Source: Sordaria brevicollis | Lineage: Eukaryota; Ascomycota; Sordariomycetes; Sordariales; Sordariaceae | Assembly: GCA_033439795.1 (NCBI GenBank) | Contig: JAUTDP010000013.1 | Location: 1,178,001 to 1,242,000, forward strand | Length of the DNA: 64,000 nt | Direction of reading: 5' to 3' | Shown here: positions 48,801-62,550 of the stretch, piece by piece | Position numbering within the stretch: the first letter of the stretch is position 1 | How the letters are laid out: each line of letters opens with the position of its first letter | The notes under the pieces: generated by a model | The model's input: the letters and a program-made list of their open reading frames with translations, nothing else | What the model was told of the DNA's origin: nothing | Databases searched by the model: none | Made by a program: the position numbers and the translations under genes

Positions 48801-48962
48801 GCTTTCGGGCTAATTTTATTTTTTAAATCCTAATCGGGATAATAGAGGTTAAAATTTCCGATAATTACAATTTAATATTTTACCGGAGGTTTCTTTTCGA
48901 AGAGTTCGAAAAGGGGAAATTTTTATTTATATTTTAATATTTTATACGTTTTAATAGGGGAA
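45846..48962 (-). pseudogene. L5 ORF2, endonuclease end, RT and C terminus
   Basis: The RT catalytic motif reads FADDIN at 47204-47221, unlike FANN, FVNN or FIND in other copies. The endonuclease GDFN motif reads GNFN (48848-48859), so the endonuclease is damaged. In-frame stops still prevent any product. The N-terminal part continues at 51949-52242 on the other side of L6. Confidence 0.85.
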
Positions 48963-48985
48963 AAGTAAGATTCTTATTCCCTAAC

Positions 48986-50546
48986 TAAATCTATAACGTT
49001 AATATAGTATAAGGTCTATCTCCGATTCCCCGTAGGATAAAACCGTAGGCGTTAAATACCCTAAATAAAAACCCCGGCTATATTTCTCGGCGCGGACTTA
49101 TCCGCGCCGCTTCTTCGGCATTTTATAATCGTAATACATACCTACCGCCAATGCGATTAATATCTATTTTATCCCTTCCATTTACTATTATATTAAAATA
49201 TTAAACCGCTCTACTTTTCTAATCTGCTATCCCGTCCCCTATTTATTACCGCCTTCCGCTTTTTATTCCTCCGCCTATTTACCTTTCTAACCGTTATTAA
49301 ATTTTTTAACCGTTAAATTTTCTTTTATTCTTTTTATTCTCTTCCTCCTCTTATTATAATTATATTTCTATTATAATTTATATTAATATAAAAATTTCCT
49401 TCCCCTAAATATAAAAACCCTTTATCCCTTAAATCTTTTTAAATTTTTCCTTCCTTTAATAATAATAATCGATTCAAAATAGCTACTCCTTATTAAAAAT
49501 ACGTTAAAACGTTCCGTAAAATAATAAAAACCTCCGACGAAAATAAAAGCGAAAATTCATTTCCCTTTTACCTTCCTTTATTAACCCTTATATTTAATAT
49601 AATTAATACCGATATTAAAATTAATTTTGAACGTATTACTAAACGCTTTATTAATAATAAATTCTTCTATATATTAAAAAAAAGGTAAATCTTCCCTCTA
49701 TTATATTCTATCCTTATATTAATTTTTCCGAAATTATATTTATACTCCCTTATATTTCGCCTATACCCTTTAATTAATTAAAGCCCTTTTCTCCTTCCTA
49801 ACTATCCCAGATTATAATATTTATATAAAGGTTATCGTTAAATCGATTTATTATATCCCCAATTACCCGAATAAATTACTATCTTTTATATTATTAATAT
49901 TTCTTATTTTAATTCGTCCTTAAATAAATTTAATTAAATTATTTAATATATTTTAACGGTTTTATATTATATAATCGATATATTTTACAATTTTTATAAT
50001 TTCCGTAATACTTTTTAAAAGAAAATCGTTAATAAAAACCCAATTAATAACGAATTTTATAATTATTTTATCCGCTTCCGTATCGTTATTAAAGAATTTA
50101 TTAGCGTAATTCGCCTTCGCCTTACTAACGACGGCTTTACCGGCACTTTAAAATAATTTACTCGTTATAAAAAATAATCGGTCAACGATTATTTTTAAAA
50201 AGGCTATTATAAATTCCTCCTTTCTAATAAAAATAATTTAATTAGCGGTCGTATTCCTTTAAATAACATCCCTTACAATAATAATAATAATTTACCCTAT
50301 AGCGGTAATAATAATTTATTTCGTAACGGTAGTAATAGAATTCCCCCGAATAATAATAATATTCGTATACCTTCTTATAATAACTCCCTAATAAAAATTA
50401 ATTCGCCGATTATTCGTCCTATTAATTTTATTCCTATTAATAATAATTAACTCGCTTAATATCAATTTATAATTAATATTATATATTAATATATTTATTA
50501 ATTTAATAAATAAAATTATTTATTCGCTAATAATAATAAAATATTA
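48986..50546 (-). pseudogene. L6 third coding-like region with intact hairpin
   Basis: Equivalent to the E3 region. The hairpin is perfect with a CTTA loop (GGCGCGGACTTATCCGCGCC, 49089-49108), one loop base different from L2 and L5 through a C-to-T change. The coding-like frame is interrupted by TAA and TAG. Confidence 0.4.
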
Positions 50547-50738
50547 AAAATTTTAATTAATTGTAAAAAGAAATAATAATTAAATAAATTATCGCTTTCG
50601 TAGCCCGATAAATTCTTAATTAAATAGAAATCCTCCCCCGTCCTTATTTTAACGTATTAATAAATAAAAATAAAAAAAAAAGAAAAAAAGAAAATTAAAA
50701 ATAGCGAACGAATTCGTTTCGCTACTCCTCTTTTAATT

Positions 50739-51933
50739 TAATTATTAAACGGTATTTATTTAATCGTTTTAATCGAAATACTTATAATAAAATCCTTTCG
50801 GCCTTAATTTTATCGTCCAAATAAATTTAAAATTATTTTTATATTTATAGCCAATTAATTATTATAAATTATATATCTATTATTTAAAAATATTCGAACG
50901 TAATATAATAAAATATTTCCCATCCTAATTTGTACGAATAAATAAAAGTATCGATATTGGGGATTTTCTTTTAAAAAAAAAAAGCCCTAAGGCTAATTAC
51001 CTCTATTTTCGCTTAAACGAGGAAGGAATTCTTTATTTTCGTTAATAAATAATAATTTTTATCGTTTTCCGAAAGTTAAATTCTCTTTTACTTCTTCTTT
51101 TTTTAACCGACTATATACCGTTTTATTATAATATCGCTAAATTTCGAATCGAAATTAATAATCGTAAATTTATACCACTAATTTAATTTAATTACTATTA
51201 CCGCTAATTAATAATTATAATATAATACCTATTCTCTCTTCGTAATATCTTTTAATTATATTTCTCGATCGAAGGCTAAAAATTCCGGTAATTATAATAA
51301 TTAAACGGGTATACCTATTACTGAGGGTAATTCTACCATAATCGCTATAAAATTCTCCGTTGGTATTTATTCCTCCGCTTATTTAATTTTAATAATATTA
51401 TTTTTTAATTTATTAATAAATAATTAATTTCTTATTCGTTTTATTTAAATATAATTAATTACTTAAGCTATTATTCCTCGGACGAACCTAGCCTAATCCG
51501 TATAAATAAATTTCTCTTCGAAAGCCTTTACCTATTTATTAAGGTAGAAATCGAATAATAGGCAAAAAATTTCCATTTTAAAATTCCGTACCGGCGTAAC
51601 TTTATACGCCCTAACGACGATTCTTAAATATTTAATTTAATACTTAATTAATCCGATTATTATCCCTCGGGGTTTATTATATACTTTTATTAGTTAATAG
51701 AAGGCTAAAGCTCTATATATAATCGCGCTTCGAATATACTTAATATAAATCTCCTTCGCGCGAACGAAGGAATAACCCTAAATTTTTATAGTTAACCGGG
51801 TTAGCGTATTCGTTTAAATCTTCATTTTCTTCTTAATAGCCTCCGCGTAGGCTCGATAATTGAGCTTGCGGTCCAACCAAACGCTTAGGAATCTTGTCGA
51901 TTCCGTCGGTCGAAGTGTAATATCCCCGAATTG
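50739..51933 (-). pseudogene. L6 ORF2, C-terminal part only
   Basis: Starts just after the RT core. In the lightly mutated edge the frame reads FGDITLRPTESTRFL, then SVWLDRKLNYRAYAEAIKKK and TNTLTRL without a stop until the first RIP-type TAA near 51820, matching the RT thumb region of Tad1-type proteins. Elsewhere it is degraded like the other copies. Confidence 0.8.
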
Positions 51934-51948
51934 GTTTTAATAGGGGAA

Positions 51949-52242
51949 TAAATTGAATAAACGGTTAATAATTCCTTTAAATTTTTAAACGTTATAAAGG
52001 TTTAATTTTTTCTAATATAGAAATTTAAGTCTTTAAAATTCTATTTTTTATTTACGTAAATAACCGCCTTCCCTTTTTTTAAATAATTTACTCCGATATA
52101 TTTACCGTCCTATAGATAATAAATATCCTTATTTAAATTCCTACCCGGCTTTTAAATCGCTATAATATTGTAAATCTCCTCCTATTCGAATAATAATTTC
52201 CTTTTTTCGTATAATTTTTTTATATTCTAATAGAATATTTTC
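51949..52242 (-). pseudogene. L5 ORF2, endonuclease N-terminal part
   Basis: The start of the L5 endonuclease, cut from the rest by L6. It includes the FEYKEIYNIVAI-like region; no catalytic motif lies in this part. Confidence 0.65.
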
Positions 52243-53968
52243 AATCGGATTATTAATTATTCTATAAAGGAATATTTTCTAGCCCTATAGGTAGAATAGG
52301 AACGGGAATCTTTTCCTTTTAAATAGCCAGTCTAATAGTAGCGATTAAATTAACGCCGTTCCGAATATTTAAGTTTTAAAAATTCGTAAATACGTTTATT
52401 AGGCTTTTAACCGTTAATTTCGGTTTAATAGAAGGCTTACTAATCTGTTTATAAGTACGGCCTCTATTTCCGCTTTTAAATTCCCTCTTACGAATAATAA
52501 TAATACAGGTAATAAGGGGGGTATTAAAGAAATAAATATCTTTATTATTTTCTATTACCGCCGGCTCTAATATAATACTTCTTTTAAAATCCTTCTAATA
52601 TATAAATAAACGTAACCTCTTAGCGTATTCTATAATAGCCTTCGTAATAATTTTCTTAAAAATAGGGTATATTTTCTTTTCGAAAGCGTAATACCTATAC
52701 TTTTTATATAGAATATAGAAAATTAGCGATTTATTTTTATTAAATAGGTAATTCGCTTTTTTAAAATAGTCCTTATTATATTTATCTTTACTATAGCGTT
52801 TATAAACGTTAATATTACAGTAGAATTTCTTTAAATATCCTATATTCTAATAAATAAAATATTATTAAATATTAGCCGAGGAGGTAAATAGTTCGTAAAT
52901 ATATACGCCGCCTTCTTAAAAGAGGAATCTTTTATAGAAAACTTCGGCTATTTTTATAATTATAACTTCTATTATAAAGAATCCCCTATTTTTATTAATT
53001 TTCTTCTTCTATAAACGTATTTTAATAATAGAAGCAATTAAATTCGCTTACTATATTTTATAAATAATATTTTTTATCCTTATATATTCGGCGATATTCG
53101 CTTAAAAGAACCCTTTAATAATTAACGTAATAATATTTAAAAATACGAACGCTTTTTCGCTAAAAATTTTCTTAATTTAAATTTAATATTATTAATATTA
53201 TTCGTATATAGTATTATTAAATATAATTTTATAATTTCCGGTTATAAATAATTTCGTAGTAATTTATATAATATTAAGGGTATTAATCCTTAAATTATAA
53301 AATATTTTTTCGATTTAAATTTTAATTTCTTTATTCGTCCGTTTTAAATATTAAATATCGATTATAATATTTCGAATAAAGAGGGTACAATCGTAATTAA
53401 TAGAGAATATTTTTAGGGGGGGGGGTAATAATTATAATATATTAGGGGATAAACCCAATTTTAAGAAGAACGTTCTTTATAATTCCGGCCTATATTTTCG
53501 GCGCCTTTTTAATATTTTTCTATAATTTTTATAAAATCGTCTTCTTTAAATCGTTAAAATCCTTCTTAATAATAATTTAATTATTATTAATTTTATTAAT
53601 TTCGGGGCGTATTATTTTATTTTTCTTCGCGAAGATTTTCGTATATTTGTTAAATAATTTATAAATTTAATTATAATTTTCGAGCGAAACGGCGTTATAA
53701 TCCGAAGATTTATTCGCTTTAATAATAAATTTCTTTATAATTTCGTCGTCCTTTTACGTTTTTTTTAAAATTTTTATAGCGCGCGTTACGTTAGGGTCGT
53801 TATAAATTGAGAATTTTATAAGCGGATTGTAGACGCTATTTTCGAATTTACTATTACCGTTATTAATTATTATCGGTAATAACGATATATCGTCGTTATT
53901 ATATTCGTCGCGGGATATCGTAAAGGATGTAAAAGACCCTTTTAAATCGATTCCTATTGTCGGTTTTC
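52242..53968 (-). pseudogene. L5 ORF1 (Gag-like, CCHC)
   Basis: Uninterrupted ORF1. The knuckle region is at about 52690-52880. The proline-coding tract on the minus strand is G-rich on the plus strand at 53418-53425 (eight G). The 5' end near 54022 has the conserved LINE start, and the first readable block lies about 60 bp inside. Confidence 0.68.
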
Positions 53969-54205
53969 GTTTTAGAGCGTTCCTCGATTAGAAATCAGCG
54001 TTTCCGGTTTTAAAGCAGTTTTTAATTAATTATAAGAAGAAATAATAATTGAATAGGTTATTACCTTCGTAATCCGATAGATTCTTAATTAAATAGAAAT
54101 CCTCCCCCGTCCTTATTTTAATATATTAATAAATAAAAGTAAAAGAAAAAGAAGAAAAGAAAATTAAAAGTAGCGAGCGAATTTATTTCGCCGCTCCTCT
54201 TCTAA

Positions 54206-57200
54206 TTTAATTATTAAGCGGTATTTATTTAATCGTCCTAACCGAAATATTTATAATAAAATTCTTTCGGCCTTAATTTTATTATTTAAATAAATTTAGA
54301 ATTATTCTTACGTTTACGGTTAATCGGTTATTACAAATTATATATTTATTATTTAAAAATATTCGAACGTAATATAATAAAACGTCTCCTATTTTAATTT
54401 ATACGAATAAATAGGGGTATTAATATTAGGGATTCTCTTTTAAAAAAGGAAAGCCCTAAAATTAATTACTTCTATTTTCGTTTAAATAAAAAGGGAGTTC
54501 TTCGCTTTCGTTAATAAATAATAATCCTTATCGTCCTCCGAAGGTTAAATTCTTTTCCACTTCTTCTTTTTTTAATTAATTATATACCGTTTTATTATAA
54601 TATTATTAAATTTCGGGTCGAAATTAATAATTATAAATTTATATTATTAATTTAATTTGGTTACCGCTATTATTAATTAATAATTATAATATAATACCTA
54701 TTTTCTCTTCGTAGCGTCCTTTAATTATATTTTTTAATCGAAGGTTGAAAATTCCGGTAATTATAACGGTTAAACGGGTATACCTATTATTAAAAGTAGT
54801 CCCGCTATAATCGCTATAAAATTCTCCGTTAATATTTATTCTTCTATTTATTTAATTTTAATAGTACTATTTTCCGGTTTATTAATAAATAATCGATTTT
54901 TTATTTATTTTATTTAAATATAATTAATTACTTAGGCTATTATTCTTCGGACGAATTTAATTTAATCCGTACGGGCGAATTTCTCTTCGAAAGCCTTTAC
55001 CTATTTATTAAAATAGAGGTCGAATAGCGGATAAAAAGTTTCTATTTTAAAATTCTATATTAGCGTAATTTTATATATTTTAATAACGATTTTTAAATAT
55101 TTAATTTAATATTTAATTAATCCGATTATTATCTTTCGGGGTTTATTATATATTTTTATTAATTAATAAAAAGTTAAAGCTCTATATATAATTACGCTTC
55201 GAATATATTTAATATAAATTTCCTTCGTACGAGCGAAGGAATAATTTTAAATTTTTACGGCTAACCGAATTAGTATATTTATTTAAGTTTTTATTTTCTT
55301 CTTAATAGCCTTCGCGTAAATTCGATAATTAAATTTATAATTTAATTAAACGCTTAGGAATTTTATCAATTCTATCGGTCGAAATATAATATCCCCGAAT
55401 TAAAGAATTTCCGTTCTTAATACCTTCGTTTATATAAAATATATTAATTCCGTTTTATTCGTTTTAAATTCTATATTTTTTTCCTTTATTTATTCGGAAT
55501 AAATTTCTTATACCGTTTAAAATATCCTATAATTCTCTTCGGTAATTTTTATTATAGCGACGATATTAATATCGTTAATAAAGCCGATTGTAATTGTATT
55601 TTTAATTATAATTAATTTATAGTATAATAAAGTAATAAAGAGGATAAAAAAAATTAAAGAGAAAAGGGAACTTTAAGGTATTTCGGTTTTTATAATGTAG
55701 GGAATAGATATTTCGTCGTCGAAAAAGAAGGAACCTCTTCGTTTATTAATAAAATTCGCTACCTATTCGAAAATTTATTATAAAAATTATATTTCCTATA
55801 AGGTATATAATAATTACTTATAATTAATTTTATTAAATATATTTTTAAAATTAAAGAATATTAGCGATATAATAGTTTTAAATTTTTAAATTATATATAT
55901 AATATTTATAATAATACGGATAGTAAATTCGATCGAACGGCTTACCCGATTATTTATTTAGCCCTCTAATAAGAGGTTAAATTCTTCTGCAATTTAAGTA
56001 AATTTTTTAGTAACGAACGTTTCGAAGATTTTCCTAACGTTATTTAATAATAAAATTAACCTCTACGCGCCGGTTAATTTTTATTATATAGCGGTTTTTC
56101 TTAACTTTTTAAAAACGATTATTTTTATATTTTTAAACTATTATAGGAAATATTTAAAACGAAAATTTATAATCGCGAAAACGGTTATAATTTTTCGGAA
56201 TAATTTTTTATAAATTTTTAAAAATTTATTCGAATATTAATTAACGCTTAGTATTTTATTCGGAATTATCCGAAATAAAACCTTTTAAATATTTTCTTCA
56301 GTAATTAATTCGTTAATAAATAACGAATTGCTAATATTTAGTAGAAGGGTTTAATCGGGTAGATAATTTATAGGGATATTTATTTTTAGGAAAAAACGCT
56401 CGGCGAGAATATTCGCTTTATTATTATAATCTTCGATTTTTTTTATTCCCTCGTATTATTTAAGAATTAGGAATTTAAATAAGTCTATGAACAAATAACT
56501 TCGAATATAGGCTTATTTTTCGAAGGTTTAAAATTTATTTGAATTCTTTAACGCCCTTTCGACGCCTTTTCGCTATATTATTTATTAAATTTTCGTATTA
56601 ATCCTTCTTTTTTTTATTAATATTTTTACGAATTTTATTTAATTTAAAAATATCCTTTTTTTATATTACTTCTACTATTTCTGCTTCGTATTTTTCGTTA
56701 CTATTTTATATTTTAGCGTTTATTATTTTATTTTTCTCTTTCGACTTTTTTTTTAATATAAGACGAATTCCTCCGTTATATTTATAAATTTTTTATCGAA
56801 TTTATCGAATATAAATTTTAATTCCTCTTTTATATTAATTTTCGTTAGGATTGAAATTTATTATAATACTATTTTTTGTACCTTTTTTACGTTTATTAAA
56901 TTCTAATTATAATTTTCTTCTATTTCCGCTTTCCTAACCTTTTTTCTAATATAAATTTAAATTTCTTAAAGATAATAGTCCGAATCGGTTTATTCGTACC
57001 GTTACGCCCCTTAATATTTAATTTTGATTTTTAATATTATTTATACGTAATCGATTATTCTATTTTTCTTTTCCTGTATTGTATTATTTATACGGGTCGG
57101 TTCCCCTTTAGGAATAACGAGCCGTATATATTATTATCGTATTTATATAAAGAGTTTTTCGGCTTTTGGGTTAATTTTATTCTCTAAATCCTAATTGGGA

Positions 57201-57616
57201 TAATAGAAGTTAAAATTTCTAACGGCTATAATTTAATATCTTATTAGGGGTTTTTTTTAAGGAATTCGAAGAGGGGAAACCCCTATTCGTATTTTAGTAT
57301 TTTATATATTTTAATAAAGGAATAAATTAAATAAATAATTAATAATTCTTTTAAATTTTTAAACGTTATAGAGGCCTAATTTTTTTTAATGCGGAAGTTT
57401 AGGTCTTTAAGGTTCTATTTTTTATTTATATAAATAACCGCCCTCCTTTTTTTTAAATAATTTACCCCGATATATTTACCGTCCTGTAGACGATAAATAT
57501 TTTCGTTTAAATTCCTACCCAATTTTTAAATCGCTACGATATTATAAATTTCTTTTTATTCAAATAGTAATTTCCCTTTTTTATACGATTTCCCTATATT
57601 TTAATAAAGTATTTTT
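54206..57616 (-). pseudogene. L4 ORF2: endonuclease-reverse transcriptase
   Basis: The endonuclease motif GDFN reads RNFN (57209-57220), a double RIP change. The RT catalytic motif reads FIND (55571-55582): one of the two catalytic Asp survives. The C-terminal Cys/His segment is near 54395-54440. It is contiguous in this copy, as L5 inserted downstream of it. Confidence 0.85.
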
Positions 57617-59340
57617 AATTAAATTATTAATTATTCTATAAAGAAATATTTTCTAACCCTACGGATAGAGTAGGAACGGGAGTTTTTTCCTTTTAGGTAC
57701 CGGTTTAACGGCGGCGATTAAGCCGGTATTATTTTGAATACCCGAGTTTTAAAAATTTGTAAATATATTTATCGGGCTTTTAACCGCTAATTTTAATTTA
57801 ATAAAGGGTTTATTAATTTATTTATAAATATAATTTTTATTTCTACTTTTAAATTCCCTCTTACGAATAATAATAATATAAACGGTAGGGGGGGTATTAG
57901 GGAAATTAATATCCTTATTATCCTTTACCGCCGCCGGCTTTAATATAATATTTTTTTTAAAGTTTTTTTAATATATAAATAAATATAGCCTTTTAATATA
58001 TTTTATAATAACCTTCGCGATAACTTTTTTAAAAATAAGGTATACTTTCTTTTTAAAAATATAATACCTATATTTTTTATATAGAATGTAGAAAATTAGT
58101 AATTTATTTTCGTTAAATAGGTAATTCGCTTTTTTAAAGCGGTTTTTACTATATTTATCCTTACTATAACGTTTATAAATATTAACGTTATAATAGAATT
58201 TTTTTAAATATTTTACGCCCTAATAAGTAAAATATTATTAAATATTGGCTAAGGAAGTAAATAATTCGTAAACGTACGTATTGCCTTCCTAAAAGAGGAA
58301 TCCTTTACGGAGAATTTCGATTATTTTTATAATTATAATTTTTATTATAAAGAATCCTTTATTTTTATTAATTCTTTTCTTCTATAAGCGTATTTTAATA
58401 ATAGAAACGGTCGGGTTCGTTTATTATATTTTATAAATAATATCTTTTATTTTTATATATTCGGTAATATTCGCTTAGGGGAACCCTTTAACGATTAACG
58501 TAATAGTATTTAAAAATACGAACGTTTTTTCGCTAAAGACCTTTTTAATTTAAATTTAATATTATTAATACTATTCGTATATAGTATTATCGAATATAAT
58601 TCTATAATTTCTAATTATAAATAATTTTATAACGGTTCGTATAATATTAGGGGTATTAATCTTTAAATCGTAAAGTATTTTTTCAATTTAGGTTTTAATT
58701 TCTTCGTTCGTCCGCTTCGAATATTAAATATCGATTATAATATTTTAAATAAAAAGGGTATAATCGTAATTAATAAGGAATATTTTCGGGGGGGGGGTAA
58801 TAATTATAATATATTAAAAAATAAACCCGGTCTTAAGAAAAACGTCCTTTATAATTCCGGCCTATATTTTTAACGCCTCTTTAATATTCTTTTATAATTT
58901 TTATAGGATTATCCTTTTTAAATCGTTGAAATCCTTTTTAGTAATAATTTAATCGTTATTAGCTTTATTAACTTCGGGGCGTATTACCCTATTTTTCTTC
59001 GCGAAGATTTTCGTATATTTATTAAATAATTTACGAACTTAATTGCGGTTTTCGAGCGAGACGGCGTTGTAGTCCGAAAATTTATTCGCTTTAGCGATAA
59101 ATTTCTTTATAATTTTATTATCCTCTTACGTTTTTTCCGAAGTTTTTATAACGCGCGCTATATTAGGGTTATTATAAATTAAAAATTTTATAAACGGATT
59201 GTAGACGTTATTTTCGAATTTACGGTTATTATTATTAATTACTATCGGTAGTAATAATATATCGTCGTCGCTATATTCGTCGCGGGATATCGTAAGGGAC
59301 GTAAAAAACCCTCTTAAGTCGATTCCCGTTGTCGGTTTTC
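57616..59340 (-). pseudogene. L4 ORF1 (Gag-like, CCHC)
   Basis: Degenerate ORF1. Near 59205-59340 RIP is light and several original codons survive. The C tract coding prolines is G-rich here at 58789-58797 (nine G). Knuckles are at about 58060-58250 and the Pro/Thr-rich tail ends near ORF2. Confidence 0.68.
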
Positions 59341-59408
59341 GTTTTGGAGCGCTCTTCGACTAGAAATCGGCGTTTCCGGTTCTAAAGTAGTTTTTCCGGG
59401 AGTTGAAA

Positions 59409-62358
59409 GATTCCTTATATAAGTATAATAATAATGTATACGGCTTATTATTTTTAAAAAGGAGCCGACCCGTATAAATAATATAATATAAAAAGAAAGA
59501 AATAAAATAATTAATTACGTATAAATAATATTAAAAATCGAAACCGAATATTAAAGGGCGTAACGGTACGAATAAACCGGTTCGGATTATTATCCTTAAG
59601 AAGTTTAAATTTATATTAAAAAAAAAATTAAGAAAGTAGAAATAGAAGAAGGTTATAATTAAAATTTAATAAATATAGAAAAAGTACGAAAAGCAGCGTT
59701 ATAATGGATTTTAATTTTAACGAAAATTAATACGAAGGAGGAATTAAAATTTATATTCGATAAATTTAATAAAGAATTTATAAATATAGCGGAGGAATTT
59801 ATCCCGTATTAAAAAAAAAGTCGAAAGAAAAGAATAAAATAATAAACGCTAAAATATAAAATAGTAATAAAAAATATAAAACGGAAATAATAAAAGTAAT
59901 ATAAAGAAAAAATATCTTCGAATTAAATAAAATTCGTAAAAGTATTAATAAAAAAAAGAAGGATTAATACGAAAATTTAATAAATAATATAACGAAAAGG
60001 TATTAAAAAGGCGTCGAAGAATTTAAATAAACTTTAAACCCTCGAAAAATAAACCTATACCCGAAATTATTTATTAATAAACCCGCCTAAATTCCCAATT
60101 CTCAAATAATATAAAAGAATAGAAAAAATTGAAAATTATAACGGTAAAGCGAATATTTTCGCCGAACGTTTCTTCCCGAAAGTAAATATTTTTATAAATT
60201 ATTTACCTAATTAAACCCTTCCCCTAAATATTAACGATTCGTTATTTATTAACGAATTAATTATTAAAGAGGATATTTAAAATATTTTATTTCGGATAAT
60301 TCCGAATAAAATACCGGGCGTCGATTAATATTCGAATAAATTTTTAAAAATTTATAAAGAATTATTCTAAAAGGTTATAACCACTTTCGCGGTTACGAAT
60401 TTTCGTTTTAAATATTTTTTATAACGGTTTAAGAACGCAAAAGTAATCGTTCTTAAAAAGTTAAAAAAAACCGCCGTATAATAAAAATTAACCGGCGCGT
60501 AGAGGCTAATTTTACTATTAAATAACGTTAAGAAAATCTTCGAAGCGTTTGTTATTAAAAAATTTACCCAAATTGTAAAAAAGTTCAACCTTTTATTAAA
60601 GGGCTAAATAAATAATTAAGTAAATTATTCGACCGAATTTATTATCCGTATTATTACGGATATTATATATATAATTTAGAAATTTAGAGCCGTTATATTA
60701 TTAATACTCTTTAATTTTAAAAGCGTATTTAATAAAATTAATTATAAATAATTATTATATACCCTATAAAAAATATAATTTTTATAATAAATTCTCGAAT
60801 AAATAGCGAATTTCGTTAATAAACGAAGAGGTTCCCTCTTTTTTAACGACGAAATATCCGCTCCCTATATTATAAAAGCCGGAATACTTTAAAGCTCCCC
60901 CTTCTCTTTAATTCTTTTTATCTTCTTTATTACCCTATTATATTATAAATTAATTATAGTTAAAAATATAATTATAATCGACTTCGTTAATAATATTAAT
61001 ATCGTCGTTATAGCAAAAATTATTAAAAAGAATTATAAAATACTTTAAACGGTATAAGAAATTTATTTTAAATAAATAAAGGAAAGAAATATAAAATTCG
61101 AAATGAATAAAACGGAATTAATATATTTTACGCAAATAAAGGTACTAAAAACGGAAATTCTCTAATTTAAAGATATTATACTTCGACCGACGGAATTAAT
61201 AAAATTCCTAAACGTTTAATTAAACCGTAAATTTAATTATCGGATTTATATAAAAATTATTAAAAAAAAATCAAAGATTTAAACGAATATATTAACTTAA
61301 TTAACTATAAAAATTTAGGGTTATTCCTTCACTTATACGAAGGAGATTTATATTAAATATATTCGAAGCGCGATTATATATAGAGCTTTAATTTTCTATT
61401 AACCGATAAAAATATATAATAAACCCCGAAGGATAATAATCGGGCTAACTAAATATTAAACTAAATATTTAAAAATCGTCGCTAGAATATATAAAATTAT
61501 ATTAGTATAGAACCTTAAAACGGAAATTTTTTACCTATTATTCGACTTTTATTTTAATAAACGGGTAAGGGCTTTCGAAAAGAAATTCGCTTATACGGAT
61601 TAAATTAAATTCGTCTAAAGAATAATAATTTAAATAATTAATTATATTTAAATAAAACGAATAAGAAATCGATTATTTATTAATAAATTAGAAAGTAGTA
61701 CTATTAAAGTTAAATAAACGGAAGAATAAATATTAATAGAGAACTTTATAACGATTATAGCGGGACTACCCCTAATAATGGGCGTACTTGCTTAATCGTT
61801 ATAACCGCCGGAATTTTTAACCTTCGATCGAAAAATATAATTAAAAAACGCTACGAAAAGAAAATAAATATTACGCTATAATTATTAATTAATAATAGTA
61901 GCAATTAAATTAAATTAGCAGTATAAATTTATAATTATTAATTTCAATTTGAAATTTAATAATACCGTAATAAAACGGTATATAATTAATTAAAAAAAAA
62001 AGAAGCGGAAAAAAACCCAACCTTCAAAGGATAATAAGAATTATTATTTATTAATAAAAGCGAAAAACTCCCTCCTCGTTTAAACAAAAACGGAAATAAT
62101 TGGCTTTAAAGCTTTCCTTTTTTAAAAAAAAATCCCTAATATTAATACCCTTATTTATTCGTACGGATTAAAACGAAAAACGTTCTATTATATTATATTC
62201 GAATATCTCTAGATAGTAAATACGTAATTTATAATAATTAATTAGTTATAAATATAAAAATAATTCTAAATTTACTTAAATAATAGAATTAAAGCCGAAA
62301 GAATTTTATTATAAATATTTCGATTAAAACGATTAAATAAATATTACCTAATAATTAA
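59409..62358 (+). pseudogene. L3 ORF2, endonuclease end, RT and C terminus
   Basis: Third piece of L3 ORF2. The SDYY-type endonuclease motif is near 59583-59594. RT lies at about 60278-61138 with FADD mutated to FVNN (60983-60994). The LDLY-type post-RT segment and the Cys/His-type C terminus (about 62140-62215) follow. An open minus-strand stretch within RT (60367-60588) is only a shadow. Confidence 0.83.
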
Positions 62359-62550
62359 ATTAAAAGAGGAGCGATAAAACGAATTCGCTCGCTATTTTTA
62401 ATTTTCTTTTCTTTTTTTTCTTTTACTTTTATTTACTAATATATTAAAACGAAAATAGGGGGAGGATTTCTATTTAACTAAAAATCTATCGGGCCGCGAA
62501 AGCGACGACTTATTTAATTATTATTTTTTCTTATAATTAACTAAAGCTTT

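Larger units (their letters stand above)
48963..51933 (-). mobile_element. Tad1-like LINE copy L6, 5'-truncated
   Basis: 2,971 bp, antisense to the window and in the same direction as its host L5. It lacks ORF1, endonuclease and RT core; truncation is just after the RT catalytic region. Target duplicates GTTTTAATAGGGGAA at 48948-48962 and 51934-51948 are identical. The last ~130 bp before the truncated 5' edge (about 51800-51933) keep CpA and sense codons that are mutated in all other copies. It is the youngest LINE on this branch. Confidence 0.92.
44070..54022 (-). mobile_element. Tad1-like LINE copy L5, split by L6
   Basis: Full-length LINE in two parts: 44070-48962 (3' part) and 51949-54022 (5' part), about 6,967 bp. 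It inserted in L4 with target duplicates TAATTAATTATAAGAA at 44054-44069 and 54023-54038. Among the LINE copies here it alone keeps the RT catalytic motif FADD intact. It is the second youngest element of its branch of the pile. Confidence 0.92.
42462..59395 (-). mobile_element. Tad1-like LINE copy L4, split by L5
   Basis: Full-length LINE antisense to its host L3, in two parts: 42462-44069 (3' part) and 54039-59395 (5' part), 6,965 bp together. Target duplicates CCGGGAGTTGAAA at 42449-42461 and 59396-59408 are identical. The 5' end near 59395 keeps a CpA-free but GC-rich sequence close to the ancestor. L5 inserted between ORF2 and the ORF3 candidate. Confidence 0.92.

Noticed and set aside
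42462..59395. Tandem array of LINEs
   Set aside because: Three successive 3' ends in one direction (42462, 44070, 48963) look like a tandem array, but target duplicates and the returning 5' parts show nested insertion instead.
60367..60588. 73-codon open frame on the minus strand
   Set aside because: It is antisense to the RT of L3, which is recognisable on the plus strand; a hydrophobic shadow.
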